Source: Nymphaea colorata
Lineage: Eukaryota > Streptophyta > Magnoliopsida > Nymphaeales > Nymphaeaceae
Reading direction: 5' to 3'
DNA length: 60,000 bases
Assembly (NCBI RefSeq): GCF_008831285.2
Contig: NC_045140.1
Span: forward strand, 4,135,528-4,195,527
Shown here in pieces: positions 1-11,699 of this stretch; within the stretch, counting starts at the first letter, position 1, and every line of letters starts with the position of its first letter. Both the position numbers and the translations under genes were made by a program. Under the pieces are notes generated by a model, which searched no databases, was not told the DNA's origin, and worked only from the letters and a program-made list of their open reading frames with translations.

Positions 1-3000
1 TCCTCCCTCCGCTTCACCTCCCTCAATCTCCACATCCCTTCCCTCTGCCTCAAGAGGAAGAATTATGGAGTCGGGTTTGTCGCTAGGATCTCCGACTGGG
101 CTCAGGAGCAGGAGGCAGCCCAGGGTGAGGAGGGAGAGTTCCAGTGGGGAGAGGGAGGAATGGAGACACAGGCGAGGGTGTCGGATTGGGAGGGCGAGAG
201 CGGAGAAGAGGGCGGAGATTTCGAAGGAGAGGAGGCTGGTGAATCGGGTGAGGAGGGTGGGTACGACGAGGAGCAGTACCAGGAGCCTCCAGAAGAGGCG
301 AAACTCTTCGTAGGGAACCTGCCTTATGATGTAGACAGCGAGAGGCTAGCTCAGGTGTTCGAGAAGGCTGGGATTGTGGAAGTTGCAGAAGTGAGTGGTG
401 AATGCTTGACTTCCTTTGTATATTATGGCGTACTTTGTGGTTACTGTTGTCTTGTGCTAAATATGGGAACAGAGATATGGAAAAAATGTTCTGTTGGTTT
501 TTTCCTTTTAAAGATTTTTTGGCTCTTACGTACCGAAATGTTGCGCTTATTGTCATCTTTTGCTGCATTCTGTAGGTAATTTACAACAGACAGACAGATC
601 AGAGTCGCGGTTTTGGGTTCGTTACGATGAGTACTGTTGAAGAAGCCGAGAAAGCGGTGGAAATGTTTCACCGTTATGTAAGTCTACTGCTCGTTCCCAC
701 TTGTAACTACAGTTATATGATTTTTAGTTTGTCGCTAAAAGCTTGTTTCCTATGGTTTTTGAGGTAATGTCATGCATAATTGAATGCCTTTCATGGAGCG
801 GAAATTCTACTGCGTGTTCTGTTCTACACTTCTACTATACCTATTTTACTCGTATGCAAGTTTAGTCGAGATTTATGCATGTTTTTCTGTAATATTCAAG
901 TTCGCAGTTAGATGTTTTTGGTTCAATAGCTTAAGAAACGTAATATTCTACCCTCGCAGTTAGGTTTTTTGGTTCAATACAATAAGACATGCTTTATAGT
1001 AGTTATCTTTTTACTTTTCCTGGTTTTCTGAATGAACATGCAGGCACTTATTGGTTTTCTGACATCCTGGGAGTTTAAAGTGCTGCACTATAAGTTTATG
1101 ATATCCGATATTCTGATGTTCTTTCTCCTGTAGATTTTTCTGATTGGAAGTGGGTGCTTTTTATAAGTTTTAGAACATCTCAAAGAAGTAATATTATTAG
1201 CAATAGCATACGCTCAAGAGGAAAAAGAAAAAAACATCGATGGAAGGAACGGTACATGATGCATCCAGTTTTGCCGTTTCCCAGTTGTGAGAAAGAATAT
1301 GTTTTTTATGTGCAAAACTCCATATTTGTGCAGTATAGAGCATTGTGCTAGTACGAATGTACAATTACAAGCATTATTGTGACAATAATTCACAGGCTTT
1401 CATCTTTCTCCATCTTCAAATGTATACCGATTTTTTTATTTGCCCAAGTGTCGACTTAGTAAACTTAGCATGCGTTGTGGAAATTTGGTCTCTTCCAATT
1501 CTTGTACTGGTACCAAAATGTTAAGTTGATCCATGTTGTCATTTGGCATAGTTCTTTTAAAGTGCTACGTTATTGCTATTTCAAACTTCATGTGAAGATC
1601 GGTTTTGAATCTTTGATACTTAGTTTGTGGCCTATGAAACTTTGTTGGTCCTTGGTTCGTAATCTGTTGGTTTTGGATTCATCCCTTCTTTAGTGAGGAA
1701 AAATTAAAAGACTGGATCCTAGCTCCCTTGTGACTCTTCAAAAATTTTCACAACGTTAATGAAATGCTCTATTGCTGTTTGAAAGCCACCATCGGCATTT
1801 CAATCTACAATTCCTTTAGTCAAGTATATTAAGGCAATGCCCTTTTCCTTTTCTTTTTGTGTCCTTGAAAGTGCATATGGACCAAATAGGTATTTTTCTT
1901 CTTTTTTACTTGTATTCTGCATTTCCTTCATTTCTTGAGCTAGTAAAATGCCCTTCCCCCTCTTAGTTTATTGGTCAGGAAGTGAATGCTTTCATTTTGA
2001 TATGGTTTATTATAATTTTCATCATGTATTACTTTTAGTAATCCATGGGTAAAAATTTTATTGTGAAAATTATCATGACATCTTTTAAAATATCATGATA
2101 TTTTAAAAAATTATCACTATGTGTATCAAAAATCAGAAAAAATAAAATCACATTTTTCTAAAAAAGTGAAAAGTAAATTTATTGCATTTTTTCATGTCTT
2201 TTTGTTGTATGTTTTTCTTATGTTAATATCATGGTCATCCAAATTAAAACTTAAACTAAATGATGTACAATCACTTTTTTTTGTAATTTAAAAAGAATTT
2301 TTATCTTTTTATCTATTTTAGTCTCCTTATTAGTTTCTCATTTATTTTATTTTCACATAAAATTTTGCCGAGTGAGACTGCTAAAAGCTTGAGATTCTGA
2401 CTTGGACCCATGGTGCTTCTTGGTTAATATTTATGGCATATATGCACTATTAATAGGTTTACTGTTGATAAAATAGCTGTATTCGGTGGTTGAAGATATG
2501 CACGTGTCCTCATATTGCTGCTGTTTTGTTGCAAGATATCTTATGCTATTCATGACGTTTTTCTTTTTTATTTTTGAATGCAAGTTGTCTCTATTCTTCC
2601 TTGCATTTGTATAACATGGATGGATGTGTAGCACTTTTGGTTGATTCCGTGACCCTCTAGAAATTATTGTGCATCCTCTCTCTCTCTCTCTCTCTCTGAA
2701 ATTGCTGTGCGCCCCCTCCACACTTGCGTGACATGATTGGCCTAACCTTCCGATGGTCTGGCACATTGTGCTCCATGTCTTGAACTGATGCTTAGATCAG
2801 TATAGGTAACATATGAATAACACCAACTTCCAAGGTGAGTGGAGAAAGAACAAATTTACTTCCGAAAAACCTTTGGTACTTTGGTAGGTGAAATGGAAAC
2901 CAGAAAAAATAAAAATGTCAATGTTCAGCATCTTTGTTTTCAAAATGTCATGAGAATCTATAAAATTTTTACGAATATCTGAAATTACAAGAGATTACAA

Positions 3001-4153
3001 AGAAAGTCTCAAATTTCTAAGCATTTTAATGCTACAGAGATTCTTTAATAAGCGATGATATTGTTTTCTTATGGCAATAAAAAATAAAGGGTCAGACATA
3101 ATTTTTTGTAGTTGCTTGTTAAGTGTCTCAGATACCATCTTAAGGAAAACACGTGACAGGACTATAGAATTTGGAACTGGATTTTTATGTACTTGATTTA
3201 TCCATCAAGTTGCCATACTGACAGGACACGTCTGCCAGTCAATATAGCTCACTCTGATGATGTTTCTAGCATTTTCACTCATAGGTCCGTACATGTTAAC
3301 TTCTACTTGCCTGTTCAGATATATCTTCGAACTTGTTAAGTTTCATGAGCAACATAGCATATCGGTTTCTGCTTTCAAGATTATGAAATTTTAGTCCATG
3401 TTTTTCCTAGGTGTCATATTATAGCTTCCTGTTAGTCTTCTAGGGGATTCCACTCGCTTGTCCTCCATCCTAATTGATTAAGCATATGGTGTCCCAATGC
3501 TGAAGACCCTAATCCTCTTCACTGTACTTGATTCTTAAAGCTGTTTTATCTGCTTAAGGAGAAAAAAGTTGGTGGTCATGCTTTTGGGTCATTTTCCCTT
3601 AGCACCAAGAACACATTTTCTTTACAAAACTGAAGGCATTTAAGACAGTTCAATTTTACATTCATTTATGTTTTAATTGCTGACTGAGACTTAATCCTGC
3701 ATTGGAACAGGACCTGAATGGGAGGTTCTTGACAGTTAACAAGGCATCACTCAAAGGATCCAAGGTTGAGCGTGCTCCTCGTCAGTTTGAACCTTCGTCT
3801 AGGATCTATGTTGGAAACCTGCCATGGCAAGTCGACGATGCACGACTAGAACAAGTCTTCAGTGAACATGGGAAGGTTGTGGATGCCAGGGTCATTTGTG
3901 ACAGGGAAAGTGGACGGTCACGTGGATTTGGATTTGTGACAATGTCATCAAAGAGTGAACTTGATGATGCAGTTGCAGCTCTAGATGGACAAGTAAGTAT
4001 ATGGGTTGCGTGTATGAAGATTAGCAAATATACCTGTGCTGCTGTGCATCTCCATCTGTTTCCTGACTTCCTTTTTATTGAATGCAGATTGTGGATGGCA
4101 GGGCCCTTAGAGTGAATGTGGCTGAAGAAAGGCCAAGACGGAGCTCCTTCTGA
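1..4153 (+). CDS. CP31: CP31-type chloroplast ribonucleoprotein, copy 1 (5' end cut by window)
   Basis: Visible exons are 1-390 (frame open from base 1), 576-677, 3711-3992 and 4088-4153, joined by GT-AG phase-0 introns of 185, 3033 and 95 nt, giving 279 visible residues. Exon 1 encodes the end of a Ser-rich leader, then an acidic Glu/Gly-rich stretch, then RRM1 with RNP2 LFVGNL. Exon 2 gives RNP1 RGFGFVTM. Exon 3 carries RRM2 ([14 protein letters not shown]) and exon 4 the C-terminus ending RRSSF. Acidic region plus two RRMs is the layout of the 31-kDa chloroplast RNPs (CP31A/B), which bind plastid mRNAs and affect their stability and editing. The start codon and most of the transit peptide lie left of the window. 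It is the upstream member of a head-to-tail pair with the gene at 6352-10093. All visible splice sites and frames are intact, so it is probably functional. Confidence 0.9.
2046..2400. repeat. AT-rich insertion in intron 2 of CP31 copy 1
   Basis: The flanks on both sides (up to about 2045 and from about 2400) align by eye with intron 2 of the second CP31 gene near 8010-8030. These roughly 350 bases have no counterpart there. The segment is very AT-rich and contains a 26-bp perfect palindrome at 2083-2108 centred on TCATGA. It is probably a small insertion, perhaps a MITE, but I could not fix terminal repeats or a target duplication. Confidence 0.4.
2675..2698. repeat. (CT)n microsatellite
   Basis: A run of about eleven CT units inside intron 2 of CP31 copy 1. 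Confidence 0.9.
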
Positions 4154-6219
4154 TTACCAAGAGCTCAGTTCTTATTTCGGAAGTTGTTGTAACCTTCATC
4201 CACGGAATAGGTGTTCATTATTATAGTGGTTTCTCTTGTTTTTGTCTTGGCCATCTTTCGATTCAGTTTTTGTTCTTTGTTCTCGATATGATTGAGTTGG
4301 TCCAGGGATGTACAACTTAAAGAGGGAAGTCCTTTTTTTTCTTCACCTAGATTTGATGTCAACTTTGCAGTTGTATTTCTCTAAGTAGATATGGAGTGAC
4401 ATTTTTTTTTCATAAGATGCATCAGTGAGAAGAAACAGAGTTGGTAACAAAACATTCAACTATGACAGGCGATTACTCCGAATGTGTATTTTTAATAGTT
4501 TGTTTGTCTGCTCTTCCTGTGGCCCCAATGATTCATAAACTTCGTAGTTGCGCTGCTAAGAATTCAATTGTAAGGACAACTTAAGTATCGCTGGGATCAT
4601 CTATTATAAGGGTTCAGACTTGATCATTCTTGTCCACTTCCCTGTCTTCCACTGTCTTCCACTCATGAAACAAAGCAAATGGTACAAGATCCAGTCGCAG
4701 TGTCAAAAATTTCTTGTTAAGGAGCACTAAAATCTTAAATTTTAAACTGTAAGTGCTACTTGTTTATAAATAATGAAAAATTATAGAGGTGTCCATATAT
4801 AAATACGACAATCTGTGTCGGCGGATGCTGCCCCCTCCCCTCCTGATTTTGAGAAAAAAATGAAACTACCTTATAATTTTACCCAAAAAAATTGCTTAGG
4901 CCCCTTCAAAGATTTTAGAAAATATATTTCAGCCTCCAGTAAAATAATTTGAAAAAATAATTTAGTCTCCAATAGAAAATTCTTAGCCACTGATGGCAAC
5001 CTTGCACCAAAGTTTGATCACACCCTCATATTGAGTCTCTCTTGATCAAAATCTGTCTGAAAGAAGATTGGCATTGGCTGCAGAACGTGTTTCTCTACCT
5101 GACGTTGGCTGAATTACCGCCTTGCACAGATTCACAGCTACCAACGTCTTCTGTTTGTGTTTCCTGTCTATTGATGCCTTTCAAGTCGTCTGAAGCAAAA
5201 CTCAGCTGCAAAAGCTCGGGTTGTGGATGTCCGCAAGGGCTCTGGCTGTAGATCTTTGCAAGGGCCCTGGCTTCAGCCTCTTTTCCCCATTAAATGTGTG
5301 TTATAATTTCGATATCCATCTGTCATGGATCGATGATTTTCTCAGTGAGTAGAAGTATTTCATCCTACCATTCATCTAAGAGTTGAAACTCTAGCTTTTG
5401 GTACCATATATGACTGAGAGCCGATCTTACCCTTCAGAATATTAAACCTACTGTTGATTTCCATCTATTTCAGGCCATTATCATCTGGTTTCCTTCTACG
5501 TTTGCTTTGGAAGGGACTTGGTGATAGATGTTTTTTTTTTTCTAAGTTTGAAAGAAATAATAAAATCAGGAGTGACGCATATGATAAAATTTTAGCATCA
5601 ACAAAGCATTCCTAATTTTTGATATTATTAAAGAACACAATTAAAATTTTTGGATAGTCAATTATGAAGGTTCGTGGATCTAATTCTGCCACTTTTAAAA
5701 GAATTATTATTTTCCCTGTCATGTAGAATGAAACATGCACTTAATTAAATATACGCAAATTTCTAATTGATTTTGATATACCCAAAAAACTTGTTATACT
5801 TAACGAATGTAATTAAATGGATCAACATCCACTAACTAACATGCGATCAGTTCCTTGGGCATTTTCACATCATTAACTAAATTTAGTGATAGCCTAAGGT
5901 CTAAATGATTGAAAGTATATATTACTGATTCATCAAGCTAATCAAACCTCAGAGAAGGACAGTCTTCAACTACGAACATATATTAACATTATGAGAAAGA
6001 TATTGGTAACTTTTCATTGTAAAAATATGCTGCATTTTTTCAGAACATTGAAAAATAATTGCATTTTCGCTCTTTTTTTTTTTTAAATAAATTTCTCAGC
6101 AAAGAAACCACGCACAAACTTTTAGAGGCCATGGCCATCCCACGAGGGGGGACTGAAGGGATGTGGACCGGGTCGGATCAAGTCGGACCATTCTCCCAGG
6201 CGTCCTTTGTCTCATTACG
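4154..6219. other. Intergenic region between the tandem CP31 genes
   Basis: The first ~450 bases are the 3' UTR and flank of copy 1. They align by eye with the flanks after the second CP31 gene (10094-10530) and after the third fragment (51434-51870), so the CP31 duplication includes the 3' flank. The rest is AT-rich. A stretch near 4790-4850 and one near 5200-5290 look like fragments of dispersed repeats. I see no convincing coding sequence. Confidence 0.5.
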
Positions 6220-6351
6220 ACCCTTATCCTCTTCGTTGCCTCTCCTCTTCCCCTGCTCCAAAACCTCTCTGTGTCTCTTCCTCTCTAGTCTCTTCCCTCC
6301 TCCATCCTCCCTTCTTCCACCCAATCTTCTTTCTCCCCCCCCTCGACCACC
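6220..6351 (+). promoter_or_regulatory. Pyrimidine-rich 5' leader of CP31 copy 2
   Basis: About 130 bases before the start codon are almost wholly C and T, which is common for the 5' UTR of nuclear genes for plastid proteins. The ATG at 6352 lies in a good plant context (ACCACCATG). The transcription start is not determinable here. Confidence 0.5.
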
Positions 6352-9300
6352 ATGTCCGCAACTTCAGTCTTCCAGTCCCTCTCCGTCGCCGATGCCTCCC
6401 TTACATCTCTCCCCACCATCGTCACTACCAAGAAACTCAGCCACCGACTTCGCCCTTTGGCCTCCTCCCTCCGCTTCACCTCCCTCAACCTCCACACACC
6501 TTCCCTTTCTCTCAAGAGGAATCACTATGGGGTCGGGTTCGTAGCTAGTGCCTCCGACTGGGCTCAGCAGCAGGAGGTTGTGGCCGCGGAGGAGGAGGAG
6601 GCTGCCCCGGGTGAGGAGGGAGAGTTCCAGTGGGGAGAGGAAGGAATGGAGACGGAGGCGACGGTGTCGGATTGGGAGGGCGAGAGCGGAGCAGAGGGTG
6701 GAGATTTCGAAGGAGAGGAGGTTGGTGAGTCGGGTGAGGAGGGTGGGTACTTGGAGGACCAGTACCAGGAGCCTCCAGAAGAGGCGAAACTCTTCGTTGG
6801 GAACCTGCCTTATGATATAGACAGCGAGAGGCTAGCGCAGGTGTTCGAGAAGGCTGGGATTGTGGAAGTTGCAGAGGTGAGTACTTAAGAATGTCTATGT
6901 TTTTTCATGGGTGCTTGATATCCTTGGTGAATTATGGCTTACTGTGTTGTTGCTGTTGTTATCTTGTGGTAAAGAAGAGCAGAGAACTAGAAAAAATGGT
7001 TGTGCTGGTTCTGTCTTTTTGAAAATTTGCGGTGTGTGCTTATTGTCGTCTTTTGCTGCATTTTGTAGGTAATTTACAATAGAGAGACTGATCAGAGTCG
7101 CGGTTTTGGGTTCGTTACGATGAGTACGGTTGAAGAAGCAGAGAAAGCGGTGGAAATGTTTCATCGTTATGTAAGTCTGTAGCTCGTTTTCACCTTTAAG
7201 TACGGCTATATGTTTTTAATTTGAGGTCCTTAGAAGTTTGCTTCCGATGGTTCTTGATGTAATGCCGTGAATAGCTGAATGTATTTCATGGGACGGAAAT
7301 TCTACTACGTGTTCTGTTCTACTAGAGCTATTTTATTATTATGCAAGTTAAGTTGAGATTTGTGCAGGTTTTGTCTGCAAACTTCACTTTCACAGTTATA
7401 TTTTTTCGGTTCAATAACATGAGAGACATGCTTTATATTAGTTATCTTTTTTCCTTCTCTTGGTTATTTAAATGAACGTGCCCAGGTATTGGTTTTTCAC
7501 ATCAAAAAGGTTTAAAGGTTTAAATTGGTGGACTATAAGTTTATTGAAGACGTTCTGATGTTCTTTGTGCTGTGGATTTTTCTGATTTGGGAGTTGGTGT
7601 TTCTTCAAAGTTTTAAAACATTATAAATAAATATTATTATTACTAATAATATACGGTTCAAGAAAGACATCATAGGAGAAAAGCAGTATACGAAGTATCC
7701 ATGGTTTGCTGTTTCCTAGTTGTGGAAAAAATACGTTTTCTATTTGCAAACTCTCCATATTTCTGCAGTATGGAAGAAGCATTACACTAGCATGAGTGCG
7801 TAAGCGTAGTTGTAATGATTCCCAGGTTCTCATTGTTCCGCATACTTAAGTACACAAAGTCCAAATAGTGTTTTCTTCTTTTTACTTGTATTTCCACAGC
7901 TCTTCAACCCCCCACCTCCCCTTTTTTTTGTATGCTAGGAACTGGGACTTTTGCTATTGATTTGGCTTGTGATAATTTTCATTCTATATTATTGTTCATA
8001 ATATATGGTAAATTGAGTTCATGGTGATTCTTGGTTAACATTTTATAGAATATATGCACCATAAACTGATTAACTGTTGCCAAATATTAAGTTGTTGGAA
8101 AGATATCAGTGTCCTTTGTTCCTTCATCTTGTTCCTGCTTTTTGCTGCAAAATTTCTTGTGCTATCTGTAATGTATTTCTTTTTCCCGTCTGAATGGAAG
8201 TTGTGCACTATTGGTCTTTGCATTAACATAACATGGATTCTCTGACCCTCAGACGGTGAATGTGATCCTGGCATTTGTTTCTTCTGTGGAATTTGAAAAT
8301 TAAATAGGCTTCTGTGGAATTTGAAAATTAAATAGGCTGAACGATGTTAGCTGGAACTTAAAATAAGCATTATATTTAGATGTGTTCTTGTTAGATTATT
8401 TGTGCTACTACATGATGGATGCAATTAGTTTTTGCCTTTTCTATCTCTCTATCTCGTTCTGCATGTGTGTATGGTCTGTGTAAAATTGCTGTCTGCATCA
8501 TCTACACTTGCATTAGCATGATTGGCACATTTTCTTTGTCTAGCGCTGATGCTCTGTGTGTGCATGTCCACATCATTCACACTCATATTGGCATGACTTG
8601 CACATTGTATTCGATGTCTAGAGCTGATGCTTTCTGTCTTTCATAGAATAGCTATCTGCACTCCCACACACTTCACACTTGCATTGGCATGATTGGATAA
8701 CCTTCTGATGCCTATCATGTACTTTTGTACATTGTATTCCACGCCTAAAACTAATCTTATACTGGTATAGGTGGCATAGAATAATACCAATGCCCACGGA
8801 GAGTGGAGAAAGAATATCCTATGGGAAAACCTTGGGTGCATTGAAAAGTGAAATTGAAGCAGAAGAAAAAATGTCATCAGTCAGCATCCTTTTTAAAGAA
8901 AATGCTATGGGTATTTACAAATTTCTGGAAAAGTTAGGATTTTAAGATGTTACATGGAAAGTCTGAGATTTCTAAGCATTTTGAGACTATATATATTCTC
9001 AATATTTCATGATATTAGATATGATTTTTTACTTTTTGCAATTCTGTGTTCATCGTCTTGAATGCCATCTTGTGGGAAAAGCATGCAACTGCACTTCAGT
9101 ATGTTGAGTAGGACTATTGTATACTGATATTTGTCTATCAACCTGCCGGGGACATGTCTGTGTTGGTCAACATACTAGCTGTGATGATTTTAATAGTATT
9201 TTGACCCATGGTTCCATGACATGTTAACTTTGATTGCTGAGCCTCCATATTATATTCAGGTATGTCTTGAAAGCTGTTACCTCCCATGAAGAACATGGTT

Positions 9301-10093
9301 TATGGGGTTCTGCTTTTGAGATTATGAAATTTAGGTCCAGGTTTTTCTCTAGGTGTCATTTTATAGCTTTCTTTTAGCTTCAAAGGCAATTCTGCATCCA
9401 TGTTCTTTTGTCCCAAGATCCTTGCATATCAAAGCATGTGGTGTCCTGATTCCCACTAACCCGATCCTTTTTCGTGCCACTTGATTCGTACAACCGTTTT
9501 AGGAGAAAAAGGATTCATGGTCATGCTTTGCACTCTTCATTGCTTTCCCTCATCACCAAGAACTAATTTGCTTTATGCAATAGTTTAAAGGGTGTAGTTT
9601 TAGGATTGTATTATGTTCTAATTGCTAACTGAGACTTAACGCTGCATTGCAACAGGAGCTCAGTGGGAGGTTCTTGACAGTTAACAAGGCATCTCCCAGA
9701 GGATCCAGGGCTGAGCGTCCTCCTCCTCGAGAATTTGAGCCCTCATTTAGAATATATGTTGGGAACCTGCCATGGCAAGTAGATGATGCACGACTGGAGC
9801 AGGTCTTTAGTGAACATGGGAAGGTTGTGAATGCCAGGGTTGTTTGTGACAGAGAAAGTGGACGGTCACGTGGATTTGGATTTGTTACAATGTCGTCAAA
9901 GAGCGAACTTGATGATGCCATTGCCGCTCTAGATGGACAAGTAAGTACACTTGTTGCATGTAAGAAAATTAGCAACTATAACTTTGAATCTCCATCTGTT
10001 TCCTGACTTCCTACTTACTGCATGCAGATTGTGGATGGGAGGGCCCTCAGAGTGAATGTGGCTGAAGATAGGTCAAGGAGAAGCTCCTTCTGA
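6352..10093 (+). CDS. CP31: CP31-type chloroplast ribonucleoprotein, copy 2 (complete)
   Basis: Four exons: 6352-6876, 7069-7170, 9656-9940 and 10028-10093. All introns are GT-AG and phase 0 (192, 2485, 87 nt), giving 325 aa, about the length of Arabidopsis CP31A. Residues 1 to about 65 form a Ser/Thr/Leu-rich, acid-poor plastid transit peptide. Residues 75-145 are a Glu/Gly-rich acidic domain. RRM1 spans about 146-221 (LFVGNL 147-152, RGFGFVTM 186-193) and RRM2 about 241-320 (IYVGNL 242-247, RGFGFVTM 281-288). The family binds plastid mRNAs, supporting RNA stability and C-to-U editing. The start was chosen because the transit peptide begins there in good ATG context. It lies 2.2 kb downstream of copy 1 in the same orientation. 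Its 3' half is duplicated again at 50996-51433. Confidence 0.93.
8281..8336. repeat. Perfect 28-bp tandem duplication in intron 2
   Basis: Bases 8281-8308 are repeated exactly at 8309-8336, inside intron 2 of CP31 copy 2. The unit begins CTTCTGTGGAATTTG. The exact identity points to a recent slippage event. Confidence 0.9.
8505..8720. repeat. Degenerate intronic tandem repeat, about 70-100 bp per unit
   Basis: Three related blocks begin near 8507, 8577 and 8672. Each has an ACACT..CAT.GGCATGA..T core; the first two also share GCACATT...GTCTAG.GCTGATGCT. Intron 2 of copy 1 has only one comparable block, near 2717-2790, so the array grew in copy 2 after the gene duplication. Confidence 0.55.
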
Positions 10094-10960
10094 TCACCTA
10101 GAACTTGGTTCTTTTTTTTTTTGGAAATTGATGTAGCCTTCATCCAGCAAATAGGTGTTCATTATTATTGCATGGTCTCTCTTTTTTCTCTTTCACGGTC
10201 TTTCGGTTGAGTTTTCACTACTTTAATTTAATATGGTTGAGTTCAGACCAGGGATGTACTACTTAAAGAGGAAGGTCCAGCTTTTATTTTTTTCACCTAG
10301 ATTTGTTTTCTGCTTTACGATTATGTTGCTAGAAGTGAATGTCAGGTGATGAAGGGGTTCCTTTTCCATGACATGCATCTGTAAGCAAAAACAAAGTTGG
10401 TAGCAAAACATTCAACTACGGGAGAGCACTGTCACTTTTCTTCTATAGTTCGTTGTCTGCCCTTCCAGCAGGTGTTCTTATGAATCATAAACTTGGTAGT
10501 CGTGACCCTTAACAATTCAATTGTAATGGGAAATGTGAATTATATTTGGACTCGCGTGGGGATTAAGTATATGAAATTCCTCACACGGCAAATATTGTTT
10601 CCTAATGCCATGAACTGCGGAAGTGTTGGAACTTGACGGTTTCATCTTCTATATCGTTTCATTTTATTTGTTCTTTTGCGCTTATTATGTTTTGTGGTGG
10701 TTGTGAACTATTGAATCAGCTAGCATTAGTTTCTCTCAGTTGCCTTGGTCCTCAAACGGATGGAAGTTGCCGATTTATGTGCTTATTACAACTACTTTAT
10801 TGTGGCCGCGTTCTGGATTCAGCAAATTACAGTTTTTCAGGCTTAGGTGGGAGTGATCGTTTCTGTCATGATCTTGATATTCTTCTTATTGGTTATGTTC
10901 GACATGTGAGTTCTTCCACAAGAAAATTGATGGTGTGACCTAAAGGCCTCATAGTTGTTT
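10094..10960. other. 3' flank of CP31 copy 2, no gene recognised
   Basis: This is 3' UTR and downstream sequence, shared with 51434-52290. A frame at 10633-10938 could encode 101 aa, but its counterpart in the duplicate is broken by indels, so I do not call it a gene. Confidence 0.5.
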
Positions 10961-10964
10961 ATCC

Positions 10965-11690
10965 TCCTCCTACCTTACGAGATTTCTTTTGCCCAGAGTT
11001 CTAAAATGTGCCTGACAAAAAACGACAAGCCCAGCCGTTAGCGAATGACCCAAGATCCATTTTTCTCACTAGGAAATCCGCTCAACTTTGGCCTTGTAAG
11101 GACATTGATGGAGATAAATGTGCACTTATAATTCATGGCGATCGTTTGTTACTTGTTAGCCTTTTTTCATGTTAACGCCATTGATGCCTAAGTCACGTGG
11201 ATACTAGTATGGGGATACTTGTACAGAGCAGTTTTAAAATATTTGGACACGGGTAGACAACAAGGTAAGATACATATATGTTTATATGTGTGCAAAATTC
11301 TACAAAAAAAAAAAGCACAATTCTTCAAGAAATATGGAGAACACCACAAAAAATATGTAAAGTTAAAAAAAAAAAAAGTTCCATAAAACCCTGCAAAATT
11401 TCACAAAAAATAGACAAAAACCAAAACTGCATTTCCAAGTGTGCCGCCGTACGCATGTGGGGGTCTGGCAGCCTCCCGGCCGTGTCTATGTTACTTAGAT
11501 TGGTGCTTCTATGATAATGAACAAAGGATGCACTTTTTGTCAACATTGCCATCATTTCTCAGGTTTGGCTTGATCATTTCTTCTTCGTTCATAAGAGGCA
11601 CGCTTTTGTTTGCATAAATTCCATATAATTGTGAGCTTCTATTATTGTGAAAAGAATTTTAAAAGAATTGTGAAGAGAATTTTGAAAGGA
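10965..11690. other. Segment unique to copy A of the large duplication
   Basis: Flanking bases on both sides align with copy B. This ~725-bp stretch is replaced there by ~415 bp of unrelated sequence (52290-52705). It holds A-rich runs and no recognisable gene. Confidence 0.5.
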
Positions 11691-11699
11691 CTTTAAAAG

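Noticed and set aside
83-568. 161-codon minus-strand frame opposite CP31 exon 1
   Set aside because: It crosses an exon-intron boundary of the plus-strand gene and has Pro/Arg-rich low-complexity composition from the GA-rich acidic-domain DNA.
6059-6544. 161-codon frame overlapping the CP31 copy 2 leader
   Set aside because: Pro/Ser/Leu-rich translation of the pyrimidine-rich leader; the RRM frame starting at 6352 is the true one.
10633-10938. 101-codon frame downstream of CP31 copy 2
   Set aside because: The duplicated locus at 51960-52200 has indels that break the frame, so there is no sign of coding constraint.
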